This document shows, piece by piece, positions 1 to 5,476 of a stretch of DNA of 5,616 bases (the first letter of the stretch is position 1; each line of letters opens with the position of its first letter). The notes beneath the pieces are model-generated. The model ran no database searches. It had not been told where the DNA came from and saw only the letters and a program-made list of their open reading frames with translations. The position numbers and the translations under genes were made by a program. The stretch comes from an uncultured Blautia sp. (GTDB lineage Bacteria > Bacillota > Clostridia > Lachnospirales > Lachnospiraceae), in NCBI GenBank assembly GCA_938028845.1, contig CALIZJ010000256.1:1-5616 (forward strand), read 5' to 3'.

Positions 1-32
1 TCTGCGGAACAGGCAGGCAAACTTTGATGAAA
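1..32 (+). pseudogene. Interrupted ParM/StbA-family actin-like gene, upstream fragment
   Basis: This is the upstream part of a gene cut by the outer IS66 element; its start lies outside the window. Reading from base 3 gives CGTGRQTLMK. If the insertion and one copy of the 8-bp duplication are removed, the frame continues without a stop into the right flank as DKTANDNYYLLTMAALAQEL and onward to the window end. That pattern (Lys-Asp-Lys-Thr, then Tyr-Tyr-x-Leu-Thr, then Ala-Ala-Gly-Leu) resembles the N-terminal actin subdomain of Firmicute ParM/StbA plasmid-segregation ATPases, which polymerise to push plasmid copies apart. In the current arrangement the frame runs 21 codons into the IS and stops at TAA 96-98, so the product should be a truncated, probably inactive protein. 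The family call rests on memory of the motif in only 47 codons; the disruption itself is seen directly. Confidence 0.7.
25..32. repeat. Target-site duplication of the outer element, left copy
   Basis: The sequence TGATGAAA immediately precedes the outer element's left end and is identical to 5498-5505. The 8-bp length is the IS66 signature. Removing one copy with the element restores an open reading frame in the interrupted gene. Confidence 0.96.
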
Positions 33-53
33 GTAAACGTCAAATCCTACGCC
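33..53. repeat. Outer element left terminal inverted repeat
   Basis: It begins GTAAACGTCAAATC and matches the reverse complement of 5477-5497 at 19 of 21 positions, the first 14 perfectly. The mismatches are at the 15th and 17th bases. These are the expected binding and cleavage sites for the outer transposase. Confidence 0.95.
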
Positions 54-66
54 CCTCATAAGTCAT

Positions 67-89
67 GCGCCGCTGTTCATTGGCGGCGC
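67..89. other. GC-rich hairpin over the original outer tnpC stop
   Basis: GCGCCGC (67-73) and GCGGCGC (83-89) form a perfect 7-bp stem around a 9-base loop that contains the original stop codon (77-79). No T-run follows on either strand, so it is not a standard intrinsic terminator. It could be a subterminal structure that limits readthrough or transposase expression. The structure is seen; its role is inferred. Confidence 0.45.
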
Positions 90-112
90 TTACTGTAACA
101 TTCTGCTGGAAG
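77..112 (-). pseudogene. Detached last codons of the outer tnpC
   Basis: On the minus strand, removing the inner element and one GTTCTTTC copy joins 2786 to 112. The outer tnpC then continues from its Pro-Trp-Ser-Lys-Glu as LPAECYSKRRQ, followed by TGA at 77-79. The restored tail PWSKELPAECYSKRRQ aligns without gaps to the inner TnpC tail PWSNSLPADCRSKLKK. This confirms the reconstruction and shows that 11 codons plus the natural stop were cut off. They are no longer translated with tnpC. Confidence 0.9.
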
Positions 113-119
113 TTCTTTC
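112..119. repeat. Target-site duplication of the inner element, left copy
   Basis: GTTCTTTC abuts the inner left end and is identical to 2785-2792. It is part of the last codons of the original outer tnpC. Confidence 0.96.
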
Positions 120-144
120 GTAAGTAGGTAATCATCCGTATCTT
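120..144. repeat. Inner element left terminal inverted repeat
   Basis: It begins GTAAGTAGGTAATCATCCG and is the exact reverse complement of 2760-2784 over 25 bases. Similarity breaks at base 145, which defines the repeat length. Confidence 0.97.
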
Positions 145-159
145 GACAAAATATGAAAA

Positions 160-181
160 TCCCCCAGTATTTACCGGGGGA
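160..181 (-). terminator. Possible terminator after the inner tnpC
   Basis: TCCCCC (160-165) and GGGGGA (176-181) form a 6-bp stem with a 10-base loop, 12 bases beyond the inner tnpC stop. On the minus strand it is followed by ATTTTCATATTTT, an interrupted T-rich tail. The position between gene end and terminal repeat fits a rho-independent terminator, though the T-run is imperfect. Confidence 0.5.
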
Positions 182-192
182 AAATTAGTCTC

Positions 193-1863
193 TCATTTTT
201 TCAGTTTGCTGCGGCAGTCAGCCGGCAGGCTGTTGGACCATGGAAGCAGTTCCAGCATAGCTTCCTTTTCCGGGAATGGACTAAGATCTTTCATCTGCTC
301 CATCACATAGGTGAGATAATTGTAGGGTTTCAGCCCGTTCAGCATGGCTGTTTCCGTGATGCTGTATACAGTTGCGCTGGCCTGCGCTCCACGGATGCTC
401 TTTGCGAAAAGCCAGTTCCGTCTCCCTGTCGCAAAGTTTTTTAGTGCACGTTCCGCTGCCAGATTATCAATACTTAAGTGTCCGTCCTCCAGATATCTTT
501 TCAGATAAGCTTCCTGGTTCAGGGTGTACAGGACAGCTTCACCGATCAACGAAGACCGGTCTACGGAATCCTCCAGTGTATGAAGCCACTCAAAGAAAGC
601 CTCTAAAAGCGGTTTCGCCTGCTTTTGACGCTCTTCATACCGTTCTTCCGGTGACTTGTCACGGATCATCTCCTCAATCTTATAGAGCATCCCGATCCGT
701 GCCATTGCCTGATATGCGGTTGTCTCCTTCAGCTGCTCTTTGGTGAAATCCTTTTTCAGTACCGTCAGGGCTTCATCAAACCTGCGCCTCGCATGGGCCA
801 TGCATCCCGTTACAGTGATCCTTTCCGGGAGACTGTGGTATGCCTGGTAACCATCACAGGTGAAATATCCCTCAAACTGGTCTCCAAGGAATTCCACCGG
901 ATGATATCCGGCGCGGGTCCTTTCATATTGGAAGAGGACCATCCGGGGTGAACCGCTGTATTCATCGGTGAGATAGACCCACATCCAGTTCTGGGTGGAG
1001 CCCTTCTGGTCCGGTTCATCGATCACCTGGATCCGGGTTTCGTCTCCGTGTAAATATTTACTCCGGAGCAGCTCTTCTTTCATCAGAGCGTAGAGTGGCT
1101 GCAGATACCGGTCCGCGCATTGGATGATCCAGTTCGCCATGGTCTTTGTGGAAAGGTTCAGGTCGTACCGGGCGAATTCCCGTTCCTGACGGGCAAGCGG
1201 CATCCCGTTTACATACTTGGCATTCATGATGCCCGACACCAGGGATGGCGTTGCCACGCTGCCTTTCAGAAGGGACGGCGTTTTTTCCGGCCGCTTCATG
1301 GCTCCGCATTTCGGGCAGCTGTATACAAAGGTCACTTCTTCCACGACTTCAAACCGTGCGGGAACGAATTTCAGCCGTTTTACGGTTTCCTTTGTGACAA
1401 CCTTATATTTCGTATTGCAGTCCGGGCAGTAACGGTCTGCCCCTGTCAGCTTGTACTCGATCACTTCGGTTGTCTCAAAGGAGGAAAGGTCTTTCTCCTT
1501 TTTGCCGGAACGTTTCTTCCTCTTGTAAGAAGACGGATGGACCTCTTCCAGGTCCGGTTCCGGGGCATTGGGATCCGCTTCCTGCTCTGCCTCGTTGAAA
1601 AGATCCAGCTGGGTATACCCGTCCGCATATTTTTCGCTGGACGCTCCAAAGCGTTTCCTCTGGGCAAGGGTAAGGCGATCCGAGAGCATGGCGTTCAGGA
1701 ATTCCAGTTCCTTTGTTTTCTCTTCCAGGAGCTGGATCCTCGTTTCCTGTTTTTCCAGGGCCTCTTTCTGTTTCTGATAATGCCCCTGCATGATCTTTAC
1801 CAGTGAAAGCATATCATCCCTGCTCATCCTGTTCAGTTGTTCCTCTGTAAAAATCGGATCCAT
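193..1863 (-). CDS. tnpC: Inner IS66 transposase TnpC (DDE type)
   Basis: This is the 556-residue catalytic transposase of the inner element, which cuts and joins the element ends. A coiled-coil-like N-terminus (about residues 25-65) is followed by the conserved RKRFGASSEK block and then a zinc-finger-like pair, CPDC (146-149) and CPKC (183-186). The conserved GSVATPSLVSGIMNAKYVNG segment leads into the DDE core. Likely catalytic residues are D274 (in HGDET), D337 (in CDGYQ) and E471 (in AAERALKNF, before the GRRNWLF motif). The tail ends PWSNSLPADCRSKLKK. Length and domain order are normal for IS66. The start at 1863 is supported by GAGGCGG at 1868-1874 (GAGG is 7 bases from the ATG). The gene lies 146 bases after tnpB. 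No frameshift or missing residue is seen, so it is probably functional. Confidence 0.97.
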   Translation of the reverse strand: MDPIFTEEQLNRMSRDDMLSLVKIMQGHYQKQKEALEKQETRIQLLEEKTKELEFLNAMLSDRLTLAQRKRFGASSEKYADGYTQLDLFNEAEQEADPNAPEPDLEEVHPSSYKRKKRSGKKEKDLSSFETTEVIEYKLTGADRYCPDCNTKYKVVTKETVKRLKFVPARFEVVEEVTFVYSCPKCGAMKRPEKTPSLLKGSVATPSLVSGIMNAKYVNGMPLARQEREFARYDLNLSTKTMANWIIQCADRYLQPLYALMKEELLRSKYLHGDETRIQVIDEPDQKGSTQNWMWVYLTDEYSGSPRMVLFQYERTRAGYHPVEFLGDQFEGYFTCDGYQAYHSLPERITVTGCMAHARRRFDEALTVLKKDFTKEQLKETTAYQAMARIGMLYKIEEMIRDKSPEERYEERQKQAKPLLEAFFEWLHTLEDSVDRSSLIGEAVLYTLNQEAYLKRYLEDGHLSIDNLAAERALKNFATGRRNWLFAKSIRGAQASATVYSITETAMLNGLKPYNYLTYVMEQMKDLSPFPEKEAMLELLPWSNSLPADCRSKLKK

Positions 1864-1897
1864 CGTGCCGCCTCATCTTTCTGAAATCTCTATGGAC

Positions 1898-1926
1898 AGT
1901 TTACCATAAAAAGGAGCTGGTTTCTA
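1898..1926 (-). promoter_or_regulatory. Weak candidate promoter for the inner tnpC
   Basis: On the minus strand, TGG-TAAACT (hexamer at 1898-1903) resembles an extended -10 box, with a poor -35 match (TAGAAA, 1921-1926) 17 bases upstream. It sits 34 bases before the tnpC start, in the gap after tnpB. The outer element has a better candidate at the corresponding place. Otherwise the gap 1864-2009 shows only the tnpC ribosome site and a 5-bp stem (CTGCT/AGCAG); no gene is visible there. Confidence 0.25.
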
Positions 1927-2009
1927 TTGGAAACTGCTTTCAGGAGCAGAGGAAAATCTGCGTAAAATCAAGGAATTTTCGGCTTTTTGCGAATTGACAG
2001 GAAACGGGC

Positions 2010-2363
2010 TCAGACCACGATCTTTGGGTGGCGTTCTTCAAAAGCGCCGCTGGGATTCAGGGACAATCCATCGCACAGCCAGTGGATCTCTTTGAGAGTC
2101 ACTTTCCGCAGTTCATCCGGTGTGTCCGGCCAATGGAAGGAATTCCGGTCCAGGCGTTTCATCAGGATCCAAAATCCGGAACCGTCCCACTGGAGGATCT
2201 TAATCAATGTGCGTCTGCGATTGCAGAATGCGAACATACAGCGGGAGTACGGGTCGAGATGGAATTTCAGTTTGATGATTGCGGCTAAACCGGTATAACT
2301 CTTGCGAAGATCCGTAACCCCGCACGCCAGATAGACCGTTGTGCTTCCTGAAAAATCAAGCAT
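2010..2363 (-). CDS. tnpB: Inner IS66 accessory protein TnpB (Orf2-like)
   Basis: This 117-residue protein belongs to the IS66 Orf2/TnpB family, needed with TnpA for efficient transposition in studied IS66 members; its biochemical role is not settled. Visible family marks are the N-terminal VYLACGVTDLRKSYTGLAA, the central CMFAFCNRRRTLIKILQWDG and GSGFWILMKRL, and a C-terminal LCDGLSL. Length is standard. The start overlaps the tnpA stop in ATGCTTGA (2356-2363). There is little Shine-Dalgarno sequence just upstream, so translation probably depends on ribosomes finishing tnpA. No defect is apparent. Confidence 0.95.
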   Translation of the reverse strand: MLDFSGSTTVYLACGVTDLRKSYTGLAAIIKLKFHLDPYSRCMFAFCNRRRTLIKILQWDGSGFWILMKRLDRNSFHWPDTPDELRKVTLKEIHWLCDGLSLNPSGAFEERHPKIVV

Positions 2364-2700
2364 AGTTCTTCAAAGCCTGGAGCAGAGCAGTCATCAGCCT
2401 GGCAGGACAGTCGGCACCCACTTCAATCCGGATGTTTCCCGGAAGAAAGATCGTAATAGAATGATTTCCTGCCGGAGCGTTAAACTGCAGCTCCTGTTCC
2501 GACGGGAGCTTTGCGAACACCGGATCAGAAAAAGATTCCGTTCCAGTAGTTCCTGACTGGATCTTACGGATCCAATAGCCCAGAGTAGACTGTGGGATCT
2601 CATTCTGCTGACACCAGTCTTTGCGGGATAAGCCGCTTTCCTGGAAAGAATGGACTCGATCAGCCCAGAGATCAGTTTTTGAGATTTTATTGCCATCCAT
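2356..2700 (-). CDS. tnpA: Inner IS66 accessory protein TnpA
   Basis: This small protein opens the inner operon. From the chosen start it has 114 residues: MDGNKISKTDLWADRVHSF, then a helix-turn-helix-like stretch (SGLSRKDWCQQNEIPQSTLG, followed by YWIRKI, together about residues 23-48), a low-conservation linker, and a beta-rich C-terminus with SITIFLPGNIRIEVGADCPA, then LMTALLQALKNYA. This matches IS66 TnpA, a DNA-binding-like accessory factor. An ATG at 2740-2742 would add 14 residues, but GGAGGTGAT (2711-2719) lies downstream of it and 10 bases before the ATG at 2698-2700, so the shorter form is preferred. The last codons overlap tnpB by eight bases. No damage is seen. Confidence 0.88.
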   Translation of the reverse strand: MDGNKISKTDLWADRVHSFQESGLSRKDWCQQNEIPQSTLGYWIRKIQSGTTGTESFSDPVFAKLPSEQELQFNAPAGNHSITIFLPGNIRIEVGADCPARLMTALLQALKNYA

Positions 2701-2710
2701 CTCTATTGGT

Positions 2711-2719
2711 ATCACCTCC
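2711..2719 (-). promoter_or_regulatory. Strong ribosome binding site that sets the inner tnpA start
   Basis: GGAGGTGAT on the minus strand is an extended match to the 16S anti-Shine-Dalgarno sequence. It sits 10 bases before the ATG at 2698-2700, and it rules against the upstream ATG at 2740-2742, which would place this site inside the coding region. Confidence 0.75.
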
Positions 2720-2732
2720 ATCATTTGAGAAC

Positions 2733-2761
2733 ATCTTATCAAATGCAGGAAGGGATTTGAA
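2733..2761 (-). promoter_or_regulatory. Candidate promoter of the inner tnpA-tnpB-tnpC genes
   Basis: On the minus strand, TTCAAA (2756-2761) and TAAGAT (2733-2738) are separated by 17 bases, each matching four of six sigma-A consensus positions. The -35 overlaps the last two bases of the terminal repeat (2760-2784), a layout that would let transposase bound at the end repress its own transcription. Predicted from sequence only. Confidence 0.4.
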
Positions 2762-2784
2762 GATACGGATGATTACCTACTTAC
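2760..2784. repeat. Inner element right terminal inverted repeat
   Basis: This is the exact partner of 120-144. It does two extra jobs by position: its bases 2777-2779 supply the TAG that now ends the outer tnpC, and its inner edge overlaps a candidate -35 box for the inner tnpA. Confidence 0.97.
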
Positions 2785-4387
2785 GTTCTTTCGACCATGG
2801 CATGATCGACTCCAACATTGCTTCATCTATATTTCCGTCTTTATCTTTTCGCTTTATCAGCTCTGTCAGCAGATACCGGATATAATAATAAACATTCAGG
2901 TTATTCGCCCGGGCTGTCTCCGTGATGCTGTAAATGACTGCGCTTGCCTGCGCACCTCTGACTGTATTGATCGTCACCCAGTTTTTCCGGCCAACTGTAA
3001 AATTCCGCAGCGCACGCTCACTGGCCGAATCATCGATCGGCACTTCCCCATCCGTAAGAAATACTTTCAGATATTCTTCCTGATTCAGGCTGTAATTCAA
3101 TCCTTTTGCAGTTTCTCCCTTCGGGAGGACCGTCTGGTCAGAACAGATCTCTCTGACCCACGCAAAATATTCCTCAACCAATGGCTTGATTGAGGCCTGC
3201 CGTTCCTTCAGGCGTTCTTCCGCAGTCAGTCCTTTTAAGGCTCCCTCCAGCTTATAGATCGCCCCGATCCTTACCAGTGCTTTATACGCAATAGAAGATC
3301 GGATGGCTTCTTCATTGCCTTTCCCGACCGCCTTGATCGCATTGGCAAAATGACGCCTCGCATGCGCCATGCAGTTCGCATTGGTCACCCCTTCCAGTTC
3401 CCTTGCCAGCTTATGGTATTGTTCCAGTCCATCCGTCATCAGGACTCCTTTGAAGTCTTTATAATACTCTTTGGGATGGCTGCTGTGCCTGGTCTTCTGG
3501 TACTCGTACACAACAATCTTTGGACCTGGACTGAGTTCACCGGTGAGATGCACCCACATATAGCTTTTACTGCCTGCAGGTCTGCCGTCATGGATCACTT
3601 CTACCGTTGTTTCATCACACTGGTTGACATGAGCTTCCAGCTGACGTTTTTTCATCCAGTCGTATACCGGCTGGAAATATCGTTCCGCTGTCCAGACCGT
3701 CCAGTTTGACATGGTCTGTTTCGATAACTGAAGCCCATTTGTCTGAAAATCTCTGGAAATACGATCCAGGGGATTACTGTTCACGTACTTCGCATTGATG
3801 ATCGCCGCTTCCAGAGAAGGGGTGGCAATACTCCCTCTAAACAAAGTGGAAGGATGGTCTCCCCGCAGGAATTCATCCTGATGGAGTCCATCTGTACCAA
3901 CATATACCTTTACGATATGTTTCTCTGCGATCCACTTCGCAGGTTCGAACCGCAGCTGCCAGTAAACCTCATCCGGCATGCTTTTATAATTACTTTCACC
4001 AAAGGTTTTGATCAATTCCTCCTCCGGAACATCATGGGGGATTTCTTCCTGCGGGAACTCCTTCAGGTCTTCCTCTTTCTGTCCTTTTTTCTTTGTGCGG
4101 CGTACAGGTTTCAGTTCCAGACAGATGGTTTCCTCTATTGTTGGTTCTGCTGCGTCTTCCACGCAGTTCGCTTCCGCTTCATTAAAGAAGGAGAGCTGTC
4201 CTGCAATCTCGTCCAGTTTTTCTGTATGCCGTCCGAAACGCTGCTGGTTTGCCAGGCGGATCTGCTCGATCAGATTCTCATAGTCATGCTCCAGCTTATC
4301 CAGACGGTCCTGCATCTGAAAAATGACACTGTCTTTTGTCTCCATATCCATGTTTTTCAGTTGTTCGGGTGTAAATTTCTGACACAT
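2777..4387 (-). CDS. tnpC: Outer IS66 transposase TnpC, C-terminal tail replaced
   Basis: This is the DDE transposase of the outer element, 536 residues as it stands. It starts MCQKFTPEQLKNM, has an N-terminal coiled-coil-like region (about 20-50), the QQRFGRHTEKLDEIAGQLSF block, then GSIATPSLEAAIINAKYVN. Likely catalytic residues are D258 (in NQCDET), D319 (in MTDGLEQYH) and E457 (in SASERALRNF, before GRKNWV). The usual CxxC pairs of the IS66 zinc finger are absent. The inner element removed the last 11 residues (LPAECYSKRRQ); the frame now ends Arg-Lys then TAG, read from the inner terminal repeat. The ATG at 4387 is chosen because AGGAAAGGCGG lies at 4396-4406; an upstream ATG at 4468 lacks support and its extension does not resemble TnpC. 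Activity is likely retained but unproven. Confidence 0.92.
   Translation of the reverse strand: MCQKFTPEQLKNMDMETKDSVIFQMQDRLDKLEHDYENLIEQIRLANQQRFGRHTEKLDEIAGQLSFFNEAEANCVEDAAEPTIEETICLELKPVRRTKKKGQKEEDLKEFPQEEIPHDVPEEELIKTFGESNYKSMPDEVYWQLRFEPAKWIAEKHIVKVYVGTDGLHQDEFLRGDHPSTLFRGSIATPSLEAAIINAKYVNSNPLDRISRDFQTNGLQLSKQTMSNWTVWTAERYFQPVYDWMKKRQLEAHVNQCDETTVEVIHDGRPAGSKSYMWVHLTGELSPGPKIVVYEYQKTRHSSHPKEYYKDFKGVLMTDGLEQYHKLARELEGVTNANCMAHARRHFANAIKAVGKGNEEAIRSSIAYKALVRIGAIYKLEGALKGLTAEERLKERQASIKPLVEEYFAWVREICSDQTVLPKGETAKGLNYSLNQEEYLKVFLTDGEVPIDDSASERALRNFTVGRKNWVTINTVRGAQASAVIYSITETARANNLNVYYYIRYLLTELIKRKDKDGNIDEAMLESIMPWSKERK
2785..2792. repeat. Target-site duplication of the inner element, right copy
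   Basis: GTTCTTTC abuts the inner right end and matches 112-119. Read on the minus strand it still encodes part of the outer TnpC tail (Ser-Lys-Glu). Confidence 0.96.
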
Positions 4388-4413
4388 ACTGACGACCGCC
4401 TTTCCTGTAAAAA

Positions 4414-4443
4414 AGTATACCAGAAAATGCGCGCTTGCGCCAA
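4414..4443 (-). promoter_or_regulatory. Candidate internal promoter for the outer tnpC
   Basis: On the minus strand, TGG-TATACT forms an extended -10 box (hexamer 4414-4419, five of six matches), with TTGGCG (4438-4443) 18 bases upstream as a weak -35. The predicted transcript would start about 20 bases before the tnpC ATG, just ahead of the AGGAAAGGCGG ribosome site. This would let the transposase be made independently of tnpA-tnpB. Confidence 0.45.
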
Positions 4444-4627
4444 TCACGGAAGAAAAACAATCCGTCATTTTGCCCTGTTTTCTGGCATGTCCAGCTTCGG
4501 ACTGACCGCCTGTAAACTATAGGGTCCTCAAGATTTGCCTGTTCCCGGAAGTATCGCTGCCAGGCTCTGCTGCTGCACCAGGAGATACCTTCTACGCCTC
4601 TGGAACACTGATTTTCAGGCAGATAAA

Positions 4628-4646
4628 AGAGAAGAAAAATTTCTCT
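4628..4646 (-). terminator. Weak AT-rich hairpin after the outer tnpB
   Basis: AGAGAA (4628-4633) and TTCTCT (4641-4646) make a 6-bp stem with a 7-base loop, 16 bases past the tnpB stop, followed on the minus strand by TTTATC. The stem is low in GC, so at best it is a leaky terminator or attenuator between tnpB and tnpC. Confidence 0.22.
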
Positions 4647-4662
4647 GTTTTGCACAATCAGT

Positions 4663-5019
4663 TCAATATATTTTTTCGGGCGCCACCTCTTTCACCCTGA
4701 GATCCAGCGGGTTAAGCCCCATCATCAGATAATGGAACTGCTCCTCCGTAAGATCGGCTGCCTCCTGTGTATTCCTTGGCCAGGACATCCGCCCGTTTTC
4801 GAATCTTTTATACAAAAGCAGAAATCCCGTCCCCATCCAGAGCAGTCCTTTACAGCGGTCAGACCGCTTGCCGCAGAAGAGGAAAAGTGTCCCTTTTTCA
4901 AATGGATTCTGTCCGTACTGATCCCCGATGATCATTGCAAGCCCATCAATCCCCTTCCAGAGGTCAACTGTTCCGCAGGCAAGGACCACACGCCGGATCC
5001 CTGCCGCATCCTCAAGCAT
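4663..5019 (-). CDS. tnpB: Outer IS66 accessory protein TnpB (Orf2-like)
   Basis: This 118-residue protein is the second accessory gene of the outer element. It shows VVLACGTVDLWKGIDGLAMI at residues 11-30, then GTLFLFCGKRSDRCKGLLWM, GTGFLLLYKRFENGRMSWP and a C-terminal tail ending VAPEKIY, all typical of the IS66 Orf2 family. It differs strongly from the inner TnpB, so the two elements are distant relatives. Its ATG overlaps the tnpA stop (ATGCTTGA, 5012-5019), and unlike the inner copy it has a strong ribosome site, GGGAGGTG (5024-5031), four bases before the start. Tnp genes are otherwise intact here. Confidence 0.94.
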   Translation of the reverse strand: MLEDAAGIRRVVLACGTVDLWKGIDGLAMIIGDQYGQNPFEKGTLFLFCGKRSDRCKGLLWMGTGFLLLYKRFENGRMSWPRNTQEAADLTEEQFHYLMMGLNPLDLRVKEVAPEKIY

Positions 5020-5407
5020 TGGACACCTCCCGCAGGATCCTGCTCAGAAGAGATTCGGAAATCTGGTTTGAGATCTCTATACTCATTGCAGAAGTCCGGA
5101 TAACGGCAGCAATTGGTGCACAACCGGCTTCATTAACACCTGATAGGTCTTCCCTGACCGCTGGGCTGTATGGGATTTCTGCAAAAGAGACTTCTGCTTT
5201 TTCTGCCACAGATGGGAGCATCTCTTTTTCTTTCATCTGATCATAGGCCTGCTGTCTGAATTTCCGCTGCCAATGATAATAGCTCTGCTCACAGATCCCA
5301 TTTTCGTCCATCCACTTTTTAGCTGACTGCCCTGCGGGGCGCTGCCCGCAGGCTTTAATAATGTTTCTCCAGTACTCAGCACGTACCTCATGAGTGCACT
5401 GATCCAT
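5012..5407 (-). CDS. tnpA: Outer IS66 accessory protein TnpA
   Basis: This is the first gene of the outer operon, 131 residues. The N-terminal half (about 10-50) carries AEYWRNIIKACGQRPAGQSA and KKWMDENGICEQSYYHWQRK, a helix-turn-helix-like module with the Tyr-Tyr-x-Trp signature common to IS66 TnpA proteins. A variable linker follows, then a short beta/helix end (AMSIEISNQISESLLSRILR). The start is secured by AAGGAGG at 5418-5424, ten bases before the ATG. It has little identity to the inner TnpA beyond the helix-turn-helix-like region. It overlaps tnpB by eight bases and lies 90 bases inside the right end. TnpA proteins are thought to bind DNA and assist TnpC; that is family knowledge. Confidence 0.92.
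   Translation of the reverse strand: MDQCTHEVRAEYWRNIIKACGQRPAGQSAKKWMDENGICEQSYYHWQRKFRQQAYDQMKEKEMLPSVAEKAEVSFAEIPYSPAVREDLSGVNEAGCAPIAAVIRTSAMSIEISNQISESLLSRILREVSNA
5024..5031 (-). promoter_or_regulatory. Ribosome binding site of the outer tnpB
   Basis: GGGAGGTG on the minus strand lies inside the end of tnpA, four bases before the tnpB ATG (GGGAGG is six bases from it). It supports the 5019 start and suggests that tnpB can be initiated directly as well as by coupling. Confidence 0.7.
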
Positions 5408-5417
5408 AGTATGAGTT

Positions 5418-5424
5418 CCTCCTT
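5418..5424 (-). promoter_or_regulatory. Ribosome binding site of the outer tnpA
   Basis: AAGGAGG on the minus strand, ten bases before the ATG at 5405-5407. The leader upstream (5425-5476) is AT-rich and has TTGAGT and CATACT hexamers, but none at good spacing, so I do not call a promoter for this gene. Confidence 0.7.
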
Positions 5425-5476
5425 GAAAAAATCTATTGTTTTTCTCAAGTATGGACTAAAACTCAATTTAGCGAAA

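Larger units (their letters stand above)
120..2784 (-). mobile_element. Inner IS66-family insertion sequence nested in the outer one
   Basis: This is a complete 2665-bp IS66 element with perfect 25-bp terminal inverted repeats (120-144 and 2760-2784), flanked by GTTCTTTC on both sides (112-119 and 2785-2792). It carries tnpA, tnpB and tnpC in the same orientation as the outer element, with all three frames open and each of usual family length. Its proteins are clearly different from the outer set, so it is a distinct IS66 lineage and not a duplication of the host element. It inserted into the last codons of the outer tnpC. Perfect repeats and an exact duplication suggest a relatively recent and probably active element. 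Confidence 0.97.
4388..4662 (-). other. Gap between outer tnpB and tnpC, no gene seen
   Basis: These 275 bases are longer than the equivalent gap in the inner element (146). A frame running from GTG at 4655 into tnpC has no ribosome site, no recognised motif and a composition typical of an out-of-frame reading, so I do not call it. The gap contains the tnpC ribosome site (4396-4406), an extended -10 promoter candidate (4414-4443) and a small AT-rich hairpin just after tnpB (4628-4646). Confidence 0.6.

Noticed and set aside
1..98. Fusion protein of the upstream parM-like fragment with IS-encoded residues
   Set aside because: The frame runs 21 codons into the element and stops at 96-98. The added residues have no features, so this is simply a truncation product.
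1120..1806. 228-codon open frame on the plus strand
   Set aside because: It lies entirely antisense within the inner tnpC, has no family motif and no convincing start, and reads as a cysteine/phenylalanine-rich mirror of the real gene.
4388..4468. Longer outer TnpC starting at 4468
   Set aside because: The extra 27 residues do not resemble TnpC N-termini, and the good ribosome site and family-like MCQKFTPEQL start lie at 4387.
3854..4522. 222-codon open frame on the plus strand with hydrophobic stretches
   Set aside because: It is antisense to the outer tnpC N-terminus. The apparent hydrophobicity comes from reverse reading of Glu/Lys-rich coiled-coil codons as Phe/Leu.
4296..4655. 119-codon minus-strand frame filling the outer tnpB-tnpC gap
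   Set aside because: It starts at GTG with no ribosome site, overlaps tnpC in another frame, and shows no recognised motif. The region looks like untranslated leader with a promoter.
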